A stretch of 64,000 bases of DNA from Streptomyces spongiicola (lineage in GTDB: Bacteria > Actinomycetota > Actinomycetes > Streptomycetales > Streptomycetaceae): contig NZ_CP029254.1 of NCBI RefSeq assembly GCF_003122365.1, positions 6,202,001 through 6,266,000 of the forward strand, given 5' to 3'. Shown one piece after another: positions 54,763 through 63,369 of the stretch. Position numbers and translations under genes: made by a program. Numbering within the stretch: position 1 is the stretch's first letter; each line of letters opens with the position of its first letter. The notes beneath the pieces were generated by a model, which saw only the letters and a program-made list of their open reading frames with translations, ran no database searches and had not been told where the DNA came from.

Positions 54763-56919
54763 GTGACCCGTACCACTGCCCTGAACACCGGCCTCGACGC
54801 ATTCCTCGCCTGGGCGCAGAGAGAGCGGCGGACCGTTCTCCCGCCCCGCCCCGCGGACGCGGTGCTGACCCTGCTGGCACTGCGCGGCGCGGACCGCCGT
54901 GCGGGCGTACCCGAGCCGACGCCCGGGCTCGTGCGCCGGGTGCTCGCCGAGGACCTGCCCCTGCTGCTGTGGGCGAGCCCGGACGAGGCCGCCGCCGTCC
55001 CGTCCGTGCTCACGGCCCTGGCCGACCGCGTGCGCGCGGCGGGCCGGCTGAACGCCAAGCGCCATGCGCGCGTCCTCGCCGCGGTGGAGGAGGCCGTACC
55101 GGTCTTCATGGGCAACCACGGCGATCTCTTCCATCTGACCTGGGCCCGCTGGTACGCGTCGCTGATGCGGGCGGACGGTGTCGACGTGGACGACCCCGGG
55201 GCGGTGAGCGCCTGGCTCGCCGCGTTCGACGCCACCCCCCGTGCGCAACGGCCGCGCCTCCCCGGCCCCCTGCACCGCGCGGACCTCGCGGCCGCCACCT
55301 TCACGGCCCGCGCGCGGCTCGCCGACACGATGCTGGCGGCCTTCGCCCGCGACGTCGAAGGCCCCTCGCCCGCGGGGCCGCTGCTGTCCGCGGCGTCCGT
55401 CCTGGGTGCCGACCGCCCCGAGGACGCACTGCCGTCCGAGCTGGACGCGCTGGGGGCGGGCCTGTCCGACCGCTGGACGGCGGCGGGCCTCGCCGAAGCG
55501 CTGTCCGGCCCGTATGCCGCTCTCGCCCCCGGACCCGAGGCGCTACCGCATCTCCTCCTCGCCGACCGCCTGCTCGACGAGCACCTCAACCACTACGGCT
55601 GCGCCTCGGCGGCGCTGCCCCCGCCCGCTGCGCTGCCCGGCCCCGACGGGATCCGGGCGCTGCTGTGGGCGGCCCCGCTGCCCGCGGCGCTCGCGGCCGG
55701 GAACGACGACGTCCGCGGCCTCGCCGCACTGTGCGGCTTCCCCGGGCCCGCCGAGGCCGTCTGGAGTGACGGCACCCCGCAGGAACTCGTCGAGCTCGCC
55801 GCCGATGTGCTGGCCGCCGCCGTGGAGGACGCCGCCTCGGACACCTACCCGGCCGGCCCCGTGGACGAGGAGTACGGCCTCGACGCCGCGCACGTGCTCT
55901 ACGGGCTGTACGCGCGCGGCGGCACCCCCGATTCCGTGGCCCGCAGGGCGTCCGGCCATACCGATCTGGTCGTCCCCCGCGACCTGGAGGACGCCCCGGT
56001 GAGCGTCCCCGCATCGGCCCCACCCGAGTACCGGACGCCCGCGCTCGCCGAACTGTCCGCGGTGCTCGGCATCCCCGGCCTCACCGAGGAGGACCGGTCG
56101 GCGGTCGACGGCCCGGCGCACGCGCTCGCCGCGGTCGTCGACGAGCTGACCGGGACCGGCTGCGTCTTCCGCACCGGCGACGCGTACGGGCTCACCCCGC
56201 TCGGCAACGCCGCCGTCCGCCACGTCTTCGCATCGAGCCGTGTCGCCGCCCCCGACGAGCACGAGTTCGTCTCGTGGGACGCGGTACGGATGGTCGGGGC
56301 CGTCCAGTGCTGGCCGACGGCGGTCGCCGCCACGGCGCTCACCCGGTGGACGACGGCCAGGGGCGCCACCGACGCGGTGTGGAGCGAGCTGCTGGAGGCC
56401 GTCTCCGCGGCCAAGTCCGGCGACTTCTACCACACGTTGACGGCGGAACTCTTCTCCCGTCTGGACCGCGCGGACATCCCCGTCGGGCCGCTGCGCTCCG
56501 CCCTGGAGGATCCCGTCACCGGAGCGTACGTGCATCGTCTCCTCCACTCCCGGGGCGAACCCGCGCAGCTGGACCTGGTGCCCCTCTCCGCCCGCGCCCT
56601 GCTCCTGCTGGAGGAACTCGACATCTGCTGGGCGGCCGACATGCAGTCCTCCGTGGCCGCCCGGGACCGCGCCCCGGAGCCGGCTCCCACCGCCCTGATC
56701 GACGCCTTCGACGAGGCCGCCGCCGGCTGGCCCGGCGGCGCGGCCTCGCTGCTGCCGGCGCTGACGGACACCGACCCGGCGACCGCGGTCCGCATCCTGG
56801 AGGACCTGCGCGAGCGCCATCCCGACGGCAGGGTGGCGGACTTGTCGGCGCATGCCCTCAAGACGGCGAAGGCGACGGTGAAACGGTCCGCGGCGCACCA
56901 CCACGGCTCGGGATGGTGA
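54763..56919 (+). CDS. Large uncharacterised protein
   Basis: 718 residues from the GTG at 54763, probably leaderless (TACGCT eight bases upstream, no SD). Codon bias is strongly coding. The chain is Ala/Leu-rich and predominantly helical, with no signal peptide or membrane helix and no catalytic motif I recognise. The middle (TEEDRSAVDGPAHALAAVVDELTGTGCVFRTGDAYGLTPLGNAAVR, about 440-490) resembles a winged-helix-like module seen in actinomycete hypotheticals. It ends in a basic AHHHGSGW tail. The gene stands alone between the permease wreck and malate synthase. Confidence 0.75.
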   Translation: MTRTTALNTGLDAFLAWAQRERRTVLPPRPADAVLTLLALRGADRRAGVPEPTPGLVRRVLAEDLPLLLWASPDEAAAVPSVLTALADRVRAAGRLNAKRHARVLAAVEEAVPVFMGNHGDLFHLTWARWYASLMRADGVDVDDPGAVSAWLAAFDATPRAQRPRLPGPLHRADLAAATFTARARLADTMLAAFARDVEGPSPAGPLLSAASVLGADRPEDALPSELDALGAGLSDRWTAAGLAEALSGPYAALAPGPEALPHLLLADRLLDEHLNHYGCASAALPPPAALPGPDGIRALLWAAPLPAALAAGNDDVRGLAALCGFPGPAEAVWSDGTPQELVELAADVLAAAVEDAASDTYPAGPVDEEYGLDAAHVLYGLYARGGTPDSVARRASGHTDLVVPRDLEDAPVSVPASAPPEYRTPALAELSAVLGIPGLTEEDRSAVDGPAHALAAVVDELTGTGCVFRTGDAYGLTPLGNAAVRHVFASSRVAAPDEHEFVSWDAVRMVGAVQCWPTAVAATALTRWTTARGATDAVWSELLEAVSAAKSGDFYHTLTAELFSRLDRADIPVGPLRSALEDPVTGAYVHRLLHSRGEPAQLDLVPLSARALLLLEELDICWAADMQSSVAARDRAPEPAPTALIDAFDEAAAGWPGGAASLLPALTDTDPATAVRILEDLRERHPDGRVADLSAHALKTAKATVKRSAAHHHGSGW

Positions 56920-57118
56920 GAGGTACGACAGGTGCCGCAGCAGCCGACCAGGCGCCCGCAGTAAACGACCAGGTGCCCGCAGCAGACGACATGGCCGAAT
57001 GCGCGGCGGAGCCGGAAGCGGCCGCCCACCGGCTACCCGCTGTGGTCGTCGTCGGCGCTGACGGTCCGCCGCCCCGGCGCTGTGCGGTGCCGGGGAGACG
57101 GGCCGTGGCGAGCGGTGG

Positions 57119-58741
57119 TCAGCCGACCAGCTGCTCGTACGCGGGCAGGGTCAGGAAGTCCGCGTAGTCGGCGTCGAGCGAGACGTGCAGCAGCAGGTCG
57201 TGTGCCTGCTGCCACCTGCCCGCGGCGAACGCCTCCTCGCCGATCTCCTCGCGGATCGCCGCCAGTTCCTCGGCGGCGACCCTGCGGGCCAGCTCGGGAG
57301 TGGCGGTCTCGCCGTTCTCGAAGACGACGCCCGCGTTGATCCACTGCCAGATCTGGGAGCGGGAGATCTCGGCCGTCGCCGCGTCCTCCATCAGGTTGAA
57401 GATCGCGACGGCGCCGAGACCCCGCAGCCAGGCCTCGATGTAGCGGATGCCGACCTGCACGGCGTTGCGCAGGCCCTCGTACGTGGGGTGCGCGTCGAGC
57501 GATGCGACGTCGATGAGTTCGGCGGCCGTGACGTGCACGTCCTCGCGCAGGCGGTCCTTCTGGTGGGGCTTGTCGCCCAGCACCGCGTCGAAGGAGGCCA
57601 TGGCGACGGGGACGAGGTCGGGATGGGCGACCCAGGAGCCGTCGAAGCCGTCCCCGGCCTCGCGGTCCTTGTCGGCCTTGACCTTCTCGAAGGCGACCTT
57701 GTTGACCTCGGCGTCCCTGCGGGACGGGATGAAGGCCGCCATGCCGCCGATGGCGTGCGCTCCACGACGGTGGCACGTACGCACCAGCAGTTCGGTGTAC
57801 GCGCGCATGAACGGCGCGGTCATCGTCACCGCGTTGCGGTCCGGGAGGACGAACTCGGCCCCGCCGTCACGGAAGTTCTTGACGATGGAGAAGAGGTAGT
57901 CCCAGCGGCCGGCGTTGAGGCCCGCCGCGTGGTCGCGGAGTTCGTAGAGGATCTCCTCCATCTCGTACGCGGCCGTGATCGTCTCGATCAGGACGGTGGC
58001 GCGGACGGTGCCCTGCGGGATGCCGACGTGGTCCTGGGCGAAGACGAAGACGTCGTTCCAGAGCCGGGCCTCCAGGTGCGACTCCGTCTTCGGGAGGTAG
58101 AAGTACGGGCCCTTGCCGAGGTCGATGAGCCGCTGGGCGTTGTGGAAGAAGTACAGCCCGAAGTCGACCAGGGCACCGGGGACCGGGCGGCCGTCGACCA
58201 GCAGATGCCGCTCGTCCAGGTGCCAGCCACGGGGCCGCATCACGACGGTGGCGAGTTCCTCCGCGGGCCGCAGCGCGTACGACTTGCCCGTGCGCGGGTC
58301 CGTGAAGTCGATGCGGCGCTCATACGCGTCGATGAGGTTGAGCTGGCCGAGGACCACGTTCTCCCAGGTGGGTGCGGACGCGTCCTCGAAGTCGGCGAGC
58401 CAGACCCTCGCGCCGGAGTTCAGGGCGTTGACGGTCATCTTGCGGTCCGTCGGGCCGGTGATCTCGACGCGGCGGTCGTCGAGCGCGGCCGGGGCCGGGC
58501 CGACCCTCCAGTCCTCGTCCTCGCGGATGTGCGAGGTCTCCGGGAGGAAGTCGAGGGTGCCGATACGGGCGATCTCGGCGCGGCGTTCGGTGCGCCGGGC
58601 CAGGAGTTCGTCACGTCGGGGGGTGAACCTCCGGTGCAGCTCCGCCACGAAGGCGAGTGCGGCGTCGGTCAGCACCTCCTCCTGCCGGGGCAGTGGTTCG
58701 GCGTCGACGATGGCCAGCGGTGACGGCGCTGGTGCGGACAT
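57119..58741 (-). CDS. aceB: Malate synthase A
   Basis: 540 residues, the size of malate synthase A. Landmark segments: FLPETSHIREDEDWRVGP, DFEDASAPTWENVVLGQLNL, RPRGWHLDERH with the catalytic Arg, ALVDFGLYFFHN, YFYLPKTESHLEARLWNDVF, FDGSWVAHPDLVPVA and the C-terminal LLLHVSLDADYADFLTLPAYEQL. It condenses glyoxylate with acetyl-CoA to malate. Without isocitrate lyase in the window, glyoxylate from purines is the likely source. Paired IclR-type boxes lie about 125 bp upstream. ATG 58741 (MSAPAPSPL) follows GAAGGAAGTGACAGCTC. Confidence 0.96.
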   Translation of the reverse strand: MSAPAPSPLAIVDAEPLPRQEEVLTDAALAFVAELHRRFTPRRDELLARRTERRAEIARIGTLDFLPETSHIREDEDWRVGPAPAALDDRRVEITGPTDRKMTVNALNSGARVWLADFEDASAPTWENVVLGQLNLIDAYERRIDFTDPRTGKSYALRPAEELATVVMRPRGWHLDERHLLVDGRPVPGALVDFGLYFFHNAQRLIDLGKGPYFYLPKTESHLEARLWNDVFVFAQDHVGIPQGTVRATVLIETITAAYEMEEILYELRDHAAGLNAGRWDYLFSIVKNFRDGGAEFVLPDRNAVTMTAPFMRAYTELLVRTCHRRGAHAIGGMAAFIPSRRDAEVNKVAFEKVKADKDREAGDGFDGSWVAHPDLVPVAMASFDAVLGDKPHQKDRLREDVHVTAAELIDVASLDAHPTYEGLRNAVQVGIRYIEAWLRGLGAVAIFNLMEDAATAEISRSQIWQWINAGVVFENGETATPELARRVAAEELAAIREEIGEEAFAAGRWQQAHDLLLHVSLDADYADFLTLPAYEQLVG

Positions 58742-58863
58742 GAGCTGTCACTTCCTTCAGCGAGCTGCACGGGCGGTAGGGGCGGCTGTCGGCGCACGGT
58801 GAAACGGCACTCGGTGCCAGGCCTCCGGGGTGCGGCCGAGGACGCCGATGGTCGGTCGGGTTC

Positions 58864-58899
58864 TTCTGATCTGTGGATACTAGTTATCGCATGGTGGAA
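58864..58899 (-). promoter_or_regulatory. Paired IclR-type boxes (weak), 21 bp apart, upstream of aceB
   Basis: TTCTGATCTGTGGAT (58864-58878) and TATCGCATGGTGGAA (58885-58899) have exactly the 21-bp offset of the other three sites. Each keeps one good half. Placement ahead of malate synthase makes the match credible despite the degeneracy. Confidence 0.6.
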
Positions 58900-58900
58900 C

Positions 58901-58939
58901 TACAAGGTTTGTTGATGTCGAGATTCTCCCTCTCGACAT
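58901..58939. promoter_or_regulatory. Half-site GTTTGTTGA and 9-bp inverted repeat upstream of aceB
   Basis: TACAAGGTTTGTTGA (58901-58915) keeps one complete half of the catalase/uricase operator (GTTTGTTGA). Overlapping it, ATGTCGAGA (58915-58923) and TCTCGACAT (58931-58939) form a perfect inverted repeat with a 7-bp centre. Either could be an additional aceB operator. Confidence 0.45.
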
Positions 58940-59026
58940 ATCGTGGCGCTCAGTGCCAGCGACCTCACATCACGCGACGCCACGCGACTCGGTGCGGCGC
59001 CACGCCACGCCACGCGACTCTGAGTG

Positions 59027-59098
59027 GGTGCGGGTGCGGGTGCGGGTGCGGGTACGGGCGCGGGTACGGGTTACGGGTACGGGTTACGGGTACGGGTC
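59027..59098. repeat. 6-bp GGGTGC/GGGTAC array
   Basis: GTGCGG repeats about four times, then GGGTAC(GGGTTAC) variants continue to 59098. It lies between aceB and the MocA-like gene; the 58940-59120 interval has no gene. Confidence 0.9.
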
Positions 59099-59120
59099 GC
59101 GGAGCATGGGCCCGTCCGGC

Positions 59121-59732
59121 TCACTCGAGGTGTGCCAGGTCCCCGGGTGTGTCGATGTCGTACGCCTCCGCCACGTCCCCGCACTCGACGAGCGTGATCT
59201 CCTTCTCGTGTTCGGCCAGGTAGTCCCGTGCGCCGCGGTCGCCCGAGGCGCTCTCCGCCACGGCCTCCCAGCGCCGGGCGCCGATCAGCACGGGATGCCC
59301 CCGGCGGCCGTCGTACGCCGCCGACACCAGCGCGGACGGCGAGTCGCAGGCCGCCACGATCCTGGCCACGGCCGCGGCCCCGATGCCGGGCTGGTCCACC
59401 AGTGACACCAGGGCCGCGTCCTGGGTGCCGCCCGCGGTGGCCAGCGACGCCAGCCCGGCGCGCAGGGAGGAGCCCATGCCCTCCTCCCAGTCCGGGTTCA
59501 CGGAGACGACACAGCCCGCCAGATCGGCCCGCCGCAGCACCTCGTCAGCCGCGGCCCCCAGGACGACATGCACGGACCGGCAGCCGCCCGCCCGCAGGAC
59601 CCGTACCGCGTTCTCCACCAGGGGGCGTCCGCGGTGCTCGAGCAGCGCCTTCGGGCGGCCGCCCAGTCGGCGCCCGCCGCCCGCTGCCAGTACCAGCCCC
59701 GCGACCTGCGGCTTGTCTGAAGTGTGAGCCAT
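59121..59732 (-). CDS. mocA: MobA-like / molybdenum cofactor cytidylyltransferase
   Basis: A 203-residue NTP-transferase. The nucleotide-binding LVLAAGGGRRLGGRPKALL motif (about 14-32) and SLVDQPGI (about 109) are the MocA/MobA signatures; no extra domain is present. MocA adds CMP to molybdopterin for xanthine dehydrogenase-type enzymes, which fits purine catabolism, although no xanthine dehydrogenase genes are in the window. The ATG at 59732 begins MAHTSDKPQ. A cofactor-unrelated nucleotidyltransferase is possible. Confidence 0.82.
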   Translation of the reverse strand: MAHTSDKPQVAGLVLAAGGGRRLGGRPKALLEHRGRPLVENAVRVLRAGGCRSVHVVLGAAADEVLRRADLAGCVVSVNPDWEEGMGSSLRAGLASLATAGGTQDAALVSLVDQPGIGAAAVARIVAACDSPSALVSAAYDGRRGHPVLIGARRWEAVAESASGDRGARDYLAEHEKEITLVECGDVAEAYDIDTPGDLAHLE

Positions 59733-59879
59733 GCTCCCTGCTTACCCCATCGAGTGGCGGTGCGGCGCGGTGAACCGTCCGCGCGCCGCTCCGGTGTGCC
59801 GGGACGTACCCCCACCGGGTGTCCCGGCTCCGGCACGGGAAGCGGTTCGAGGACCGGGTCGGCGGCCTTCCGGTGCCGC

Positions 59880-60135
59880 ACGCGACGCGGCCGCCGCCCG
59901 TCCTGCCCGCCCCGCCTGTGCGTTCGCGCGCGTTCGCGCCCGTTCCGCCTGCCCCTCCCATCCCTGTCCCTCCCTCCCGCCCCGCCTGTGCTGCCCGTCC
60001 CGCCCGTGCGTTCGCGCCCGCCCCGCCCGCACGCGAAGCGGCCGCCGCCCGTCCTGCCCGGCCCGCCCGTGCGTTCGCGCCCGTGGTCGAGGCGCTCCGC
60101 GCGGCCGGCACCCCGCCTGACTGCGCCTGACCCCG
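59880..60135. repeat. ~40-bp direct repeats (CGCCCGTCCTGCCCG...GTGCGTTCGCG)
   Basis: CCGCCCGTCCTGCCCG plus CCCGCC(T/C)GTGCGTTCGCGC occurs at about 59888, 59985 (shortened) and 60043. CTGACTGCGCC(G) and CCTGACCCCGCC elements follow to 60150. No gene is supported in 59733-60540. Within it 60160-60230 is AT-richer and holds a GTAAAT...ATTTAC inverted repeat. Confidence 0.75.
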
Positions 60136-60540
60136 CCTGACTGCGCCGTGACTCCGCCTGATTCGTAAATAGACGCGTCCAAGGTCGAGAAGCCCCGTTC
60201 GCCTTCGATTTACAGGCCAACAGGGTGGGGCTCGGCCTCCGGACTACTGATCCCGCCGGCCCCAGCCGTGCCGCTCCGCCGGCCCGGCCCGTGCCGATCC
60301 CGCCGTCACGACGGGTCCGCCGTCCCGGGCAGCGGACCCCGCCGGGCAGGTCGGCGCGGTGCCGTGGCCGTGCACCGTGCCGTACGAGGCGGCGTAGGCA
60401 GACACGTCGAGCTGAATTTCGTACCACGGAGTGGCGGAACGCCTACGGAATGGCGTTAACTGACCCGTAACCCCAGGCGTTCGACCACCGGCCGTGTGTC
60501 GTTCACCGGGCAGCACAACGACGTGCGAGGGGGGAGACCT

Positions 60541-60852
60541 TTGTTGCGGAGCGTGGGGCAGACGCGGGAGACGCGGAGCGGCGAGGACCCGAGAGTGGCG
60601 GAGCTGCGTGCGTCCGTCTCCCGGCTCCGACGCGAGCTCGCGGGCTACCCGGCCGAGTTCGCCGACCGCGGGATAGCGGAGGACGAGCTGGCGGCGATGG
60701 ACGCGATGGCGGTCAGCGGCGTGCCGGAGGTTCGGCGGCTCCGCCGGTCGCTGCTGCTGATGGCCGGAGCGGTGGGCTCGGTCAGCGCACTGGCGGCCGG
60801 ACTGGCGAACGTGCGGCACGCGGTGGAGCTGTTCGGCGAGCCGCAGGGCTGA
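60541..60852 (+). CDS. DUF5955-like small protein
   Basis: About 103 residues from the TTG at 60541, preceded by GAGGGGGGAG; GTG 60496 is an alternative without an SD. Segments RVAELRASVSRLRRELAGYPAEFADRGIAEDELAAMDAMAVSGVPEVRRLRRSLLLMAGAVGSVSALAAGL resemble the Streptomyces DUF5955 family: a coiled-coil-like N-terminus and a C-terminal hydrophobic helix. Function unknown. Confidence 0.65.
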   Translation: MLRSVGQTRETRSGEDPRVAELRASVSRLRRELAGYPAEFADRGIAEDELAAMDAMAVSGVPEVRRLRRSLLLMAGAVGSVSALAAGLANVRHAVELFGEPQG

Positions 60853-60958
60853 GGAGGTGCCGTCCGGGCGCCCGCCCCGGCCCTCCTCCCGGCAGCCCCT
60901 TCCGGCAGCCCCTTCCGGGCCCGCGCCGGCCGAGAGCCGTCCCGTACGCTTGGAGCCG

Positions 60959-61672
60959 ATGTTCACCTCCCGGGGTCCCACCCTCCGCGAACTCGCCGTG
61001 CAGGCGCTGTCGTCGGTCGAGCGCGGGTACGACCTGCTCGCGCCCAAGTTCGACCTGACCCCGTTCCGCACCCCGGACCGCATCCTCGACGAGACGGCGG
61101 AAGCGTTGCGACCGCTGGGGCCCTTCCGGGACGGGCTGGACGTCTGCTGCGGCACGGGTGCCGGCGGGCGAGTGCTGCGCGCACTCTGCCGGGAGCGGGC
61201 CGTCGGCGTCGACTTCAGCGCCGGGATGCTGCACGAGGCCCGCCGCGCCCACCCCGGGGCCGTCCTCGTCCGCGCCGACGCCCGCGCCCTGCCCTTCCGC
61301 CCGGTGTTCGATCTGGCGGTGAGCTTCGGCGCCTTCGGGCACTTCCTGCCGCGGGAGCGCCCCGGACTCTTCGCCCAGGTGCACTCCGCACTCCTCCCCG
61401 GCGGGGTCTTCGCGTTCCCCGTCGGCGCGCCGCCCCACTTCGGCACCCTGCCGTACTGGGCGATGCTCGGCTTCGACACGGTGATGCGCGTCCGCAACCG
61501 GGTGTGGCGGCCCGGCTTCGTCATGTACTACCGCACGTTTCCCCTCGTCGAGGTGCTCGCCGAGCTTCGACGGACCGGATTCGACGTGGAGTTGACGCCG
61601 CTCGAAGGCCTCGGGCGGCGTCCCGACGGCACCCCGCGCTGCGCGGTGGTGGTGGCGCGGCGCAGGGCGTGA
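60959..61672 (+). CDS. Class I SAM-dependent methyltransferase
   Basis: 237 residues from ATG 60959, chosen for GGAG just upstream. Motif I is LDVCCGTGAGGRVL (about 61-74), motif II VGVDFSAGMLHEARRAHPGAVLVRADARALPF (about 82-113), then DLAVSFGAFGHFLPRERPGLFAQVHSALLPGGVFAF. It is of the methyltransf_25 type; the substrate is unknown. It lies 106 bp downstream of the DUF5955-like gene on the same strand. Confidence 0.88.
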   Translation: MFTSRGPTLRELAVQALSSVERGYDLLAPKFDLTPFRTPDRILDETAEALRPLGPFRDGLDVCCGTGAGGRVLRALCRERAVGVDFSAGMLHEARRAHPGAVLVRADARALPFRPVFDLAVSFGAFGHFLPRERPGLFAQVHSALLPGGVFAFPVGAPPHFGTLPYWAMLGFDTVMRVRNRVWRPGFVMYYRTFPLVEVLAELRRTGFDVELTPLEGLGRRPDGTPRCAVVVARRRA

Positions 61673-61819
61673 CCCGGTCCGCCGGCGGACCCGGTGGAGC
61701 GTGCCCCGCCCGGTGCGCGAGGTTCCAGCCGGCGCGGTAGCGGCCCACGCCGAGCCGCCGGCCGGTGCAAGGGGCGCCGCAGGCCCCGCCGCGCCGTTGC
61801 CGGGCGGGCCGTGTGCGGC

Positions 61820-62200
61820 GCCTGCACGGACGGGCCGTCTGCCGGCGGGAAGCCCCTCCGCGGACGGGCCGTCTGCCGCCGCGAAGCCCCTCCGGAGCAC
61901 CAACGGAAGGCTGCCGGAGCGTCAACGGATCGCCTCGGAGCGTCAACGGGAAGCCGCCGGAGGTCAAGTGGACCGCGGCGGCGCCCGTGCCGGACCCGGA
62001 GCGGCACCGGGGCTTCGGCTTCGGCCGCGGGAGGTCTCCGGTGCGGCGGGTGCCGGGGGTTTCGTCCGCCTGCGCGTCCCGTGCCTGCGGGTCCCGTGCC
62101 TGCGGGTCCCGGGCCGTCGACACGCGGCCGCGGACGATCGCGGAACCGTGCGTCCCGGGCCTGCGGGTCACGGCCCTGCGGGTCACGGCCCTGCGTGTCC
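61820..62200. repeat. Gap with 35-bp, 23-bp and 14-bp repeats
   Basis: A ~35-bp unit beginning CGGACGGGCCGTCTGCCG is duplicated at about 61824 and 61859. GGAGCGTCAACGGA-like units recur at about 61916 and 61938. GTGCCTGCGGGTCCC and CTGCGGGTCACGGCC recur at 62085-62200. The gap 61673-62226 between the methyltransferase and the IclR gene has no supported gene. Confidence 0.8.
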
Positions 62201-62226
62201 CGGGGCGGTCCGGCCCGGGATCGCGG

Positions 62227-63033
62227 CTACTCCCGGGGTGCCGACGTGTTCGCCAGTGCCTCCGAGAGTTCGTTCGCCACCGTCCGCAGGACGGGCACGA
62301 TCTTCTCCGTCGCGGCCTCCGTCACCCGGCCCGCCGGTCCCGAGATGGAGATCGCGGCGGCGGTGGGGGAGTCGGGCACCGGGACGGCGAGGCAGCGCAC
62401 CCCGATCTCCTGCTCGTTGTCGTCGACGGCGTAGCCCGCGCGGCGGACCTGCTCCAGCGCCTCCAGGAAGCCGTCGGGCGTGGTGATGGTCTTCTCCGTC
62501 GCGGCCGGCATGCCGGTGCGGGCCAGCAGCGCCCGTACCTCGTCCGGCGGGAAATGGGCGAGGAGCGCCTTGCCCACGCCGGTCGAGTGCGGCAGCACCC
62601 GGCGCCCGACCTCGGTGAACATGCGCATCGAGTGCTTGGACGGGACCTGTGCCACATAGACGATCTCGTCGCCGTCGAGCAGCGCCATGTTCGCCGTCTC
62701 GCCGGTCTCCTCGACCAGGCGGGCGAGGTACGGGCGGGCCCAGGTGCCGAGCAGTCGGGAGGCGCTCTCGCCGAGGCGGATCAGCCGGGGGCCGAGGGCG
62801 TAGCGGCGGTTGGGCTGCTGGCGGACGTAGCCGCAGGCGACCAGGGTGCGCATGAGCCGGTGGATCGTGGGCAGGGGGAGCCCGCTGCTCGCGGAGAGTT
62901 CGCTGAGCCCGACCTCGCCCCCGGCGTCGGCCATCCGCTCGAGCAGGTCGAAGGCCCGCTCGAGGGACTGCACTCCGCCGCTGCCGGCGGCGGGCTTGGC
63001 GGCGTCGGTGGTGCTGGCGCTGGACGGCGGCAC
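62227..63033 (-). CDS. allR: IclR-family transcriptional regulator (AllR-like)
   Basis: 268 residues. N-terminal winged HTH (about 20-85: VQSLERAFDLLERMADAGGEVGLSELSASSGLPLPTIHRLMRTLVACGYVRQ) and C-terminal IclR effector domain (about 90-262: ANMALLDGDEIVYVAQVPSKHSMRMF, STGVGKALLAHFPPDEV, IGVRCLAVPVPDSPTAAAISISGPAGRV). It is divergent from allantoinase; in Streptomyces the regulator in this position represses allantoin/glyoxylate genes with allantoin or glyoxylate-type effectors (from memory). The GTG at 63033 follows AAAGGA. It is the obvious candidate binder of the paired TTCYG-N5-YGGAA boxes. Confidence 0.9.
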   Translation of the reverse strand: MPPSSASTTDAAKPAAGSGGVQSLERAFDLLERMADAGGEVGLSELSASSGLPLPTIHRLMRTLVACGYVRQQPNRRYALGPRLIRLGESASRLLGTWARPYLARLVEETGETANMALLDGDEIVYVAQVPSKHSMRMFTEVGRRVLPHSTGVGKALLAHFPPDEVRALLARTGMPAATEKTITTPDGFLEALEQVRRAGYAVDDNEQEIGVRCLAVPVPDSPTAAAISISGPAGRVTEAATEKIVPVLRTVANELSEALANTSAPRE

Positions 63034-63197
63034 GTCAACGGTCCTTTCTGGCGGGCGGGCAAGGCAGCAGCCTACCGGGCCGGGCCGTGGCGCACACCGC
63101 CGATGTGCGGGCGTAGCGGCCGGTCAGGGCGTTCTCGCCGGTGTGCGGCCGGTCGTCTCCGATGGGTGCCGCGACAGCGTCTTGCTGCACCGTCGCG

Positions 63198-63233
63198 TTC
63201 TGCTTGGCGGAAGTATAGTTCCATTTTGCGAAA
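63198..63233. promoter_or_regulatory. Paired IclR-type boxes, 21 bp apart, in the allR-allB gap
   Basis: TTCTGCTTGGCGGAA (63198-63212) and TTCCATTTTGCGAAA (63219-63233) start 21 bp apart, between the divergent allR and allB starts. A further match, TTTCGCTGTGCGGAA (63327-63341), lies closer to allB. Placement fits autoregulation plus control of allB. Confidence 0.82.
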
Positions 63234-63310
63234 GGCGTCGGTGACCGCCGGTCCGGCCCGGAGGGTGCCCGCGAGGTCTTGACGGGGCGGGGGTGGAGGG
63301 GAAGACTCCT

Positions 63311-63325
63311 TCAACAGTTCGTTGA
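63311..63325. promoter_or_regulatory. TCAACA-N3-CGTTGA operator upstream of allB
   Basis: TCAACAGTTCGTTGA differs from the catalase operator in one base (T to C) and lies 44 bp ahead of the allB GTG. allB thus carries both operator families. Confidence 0.78.
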
Positions 63326-63369
63326 ATTTCGCTGTGCGGAAGTGCAGCGGTACGGAAGTGAGGGGCAGG

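Noticed and set aside
60165..60225. Structured RNA at the GTAAAT...ATTTAC inverted repeat
   Set aside because: Arms of only 6 bp are separated by about 40 bp; too weak to call from a single sequence.
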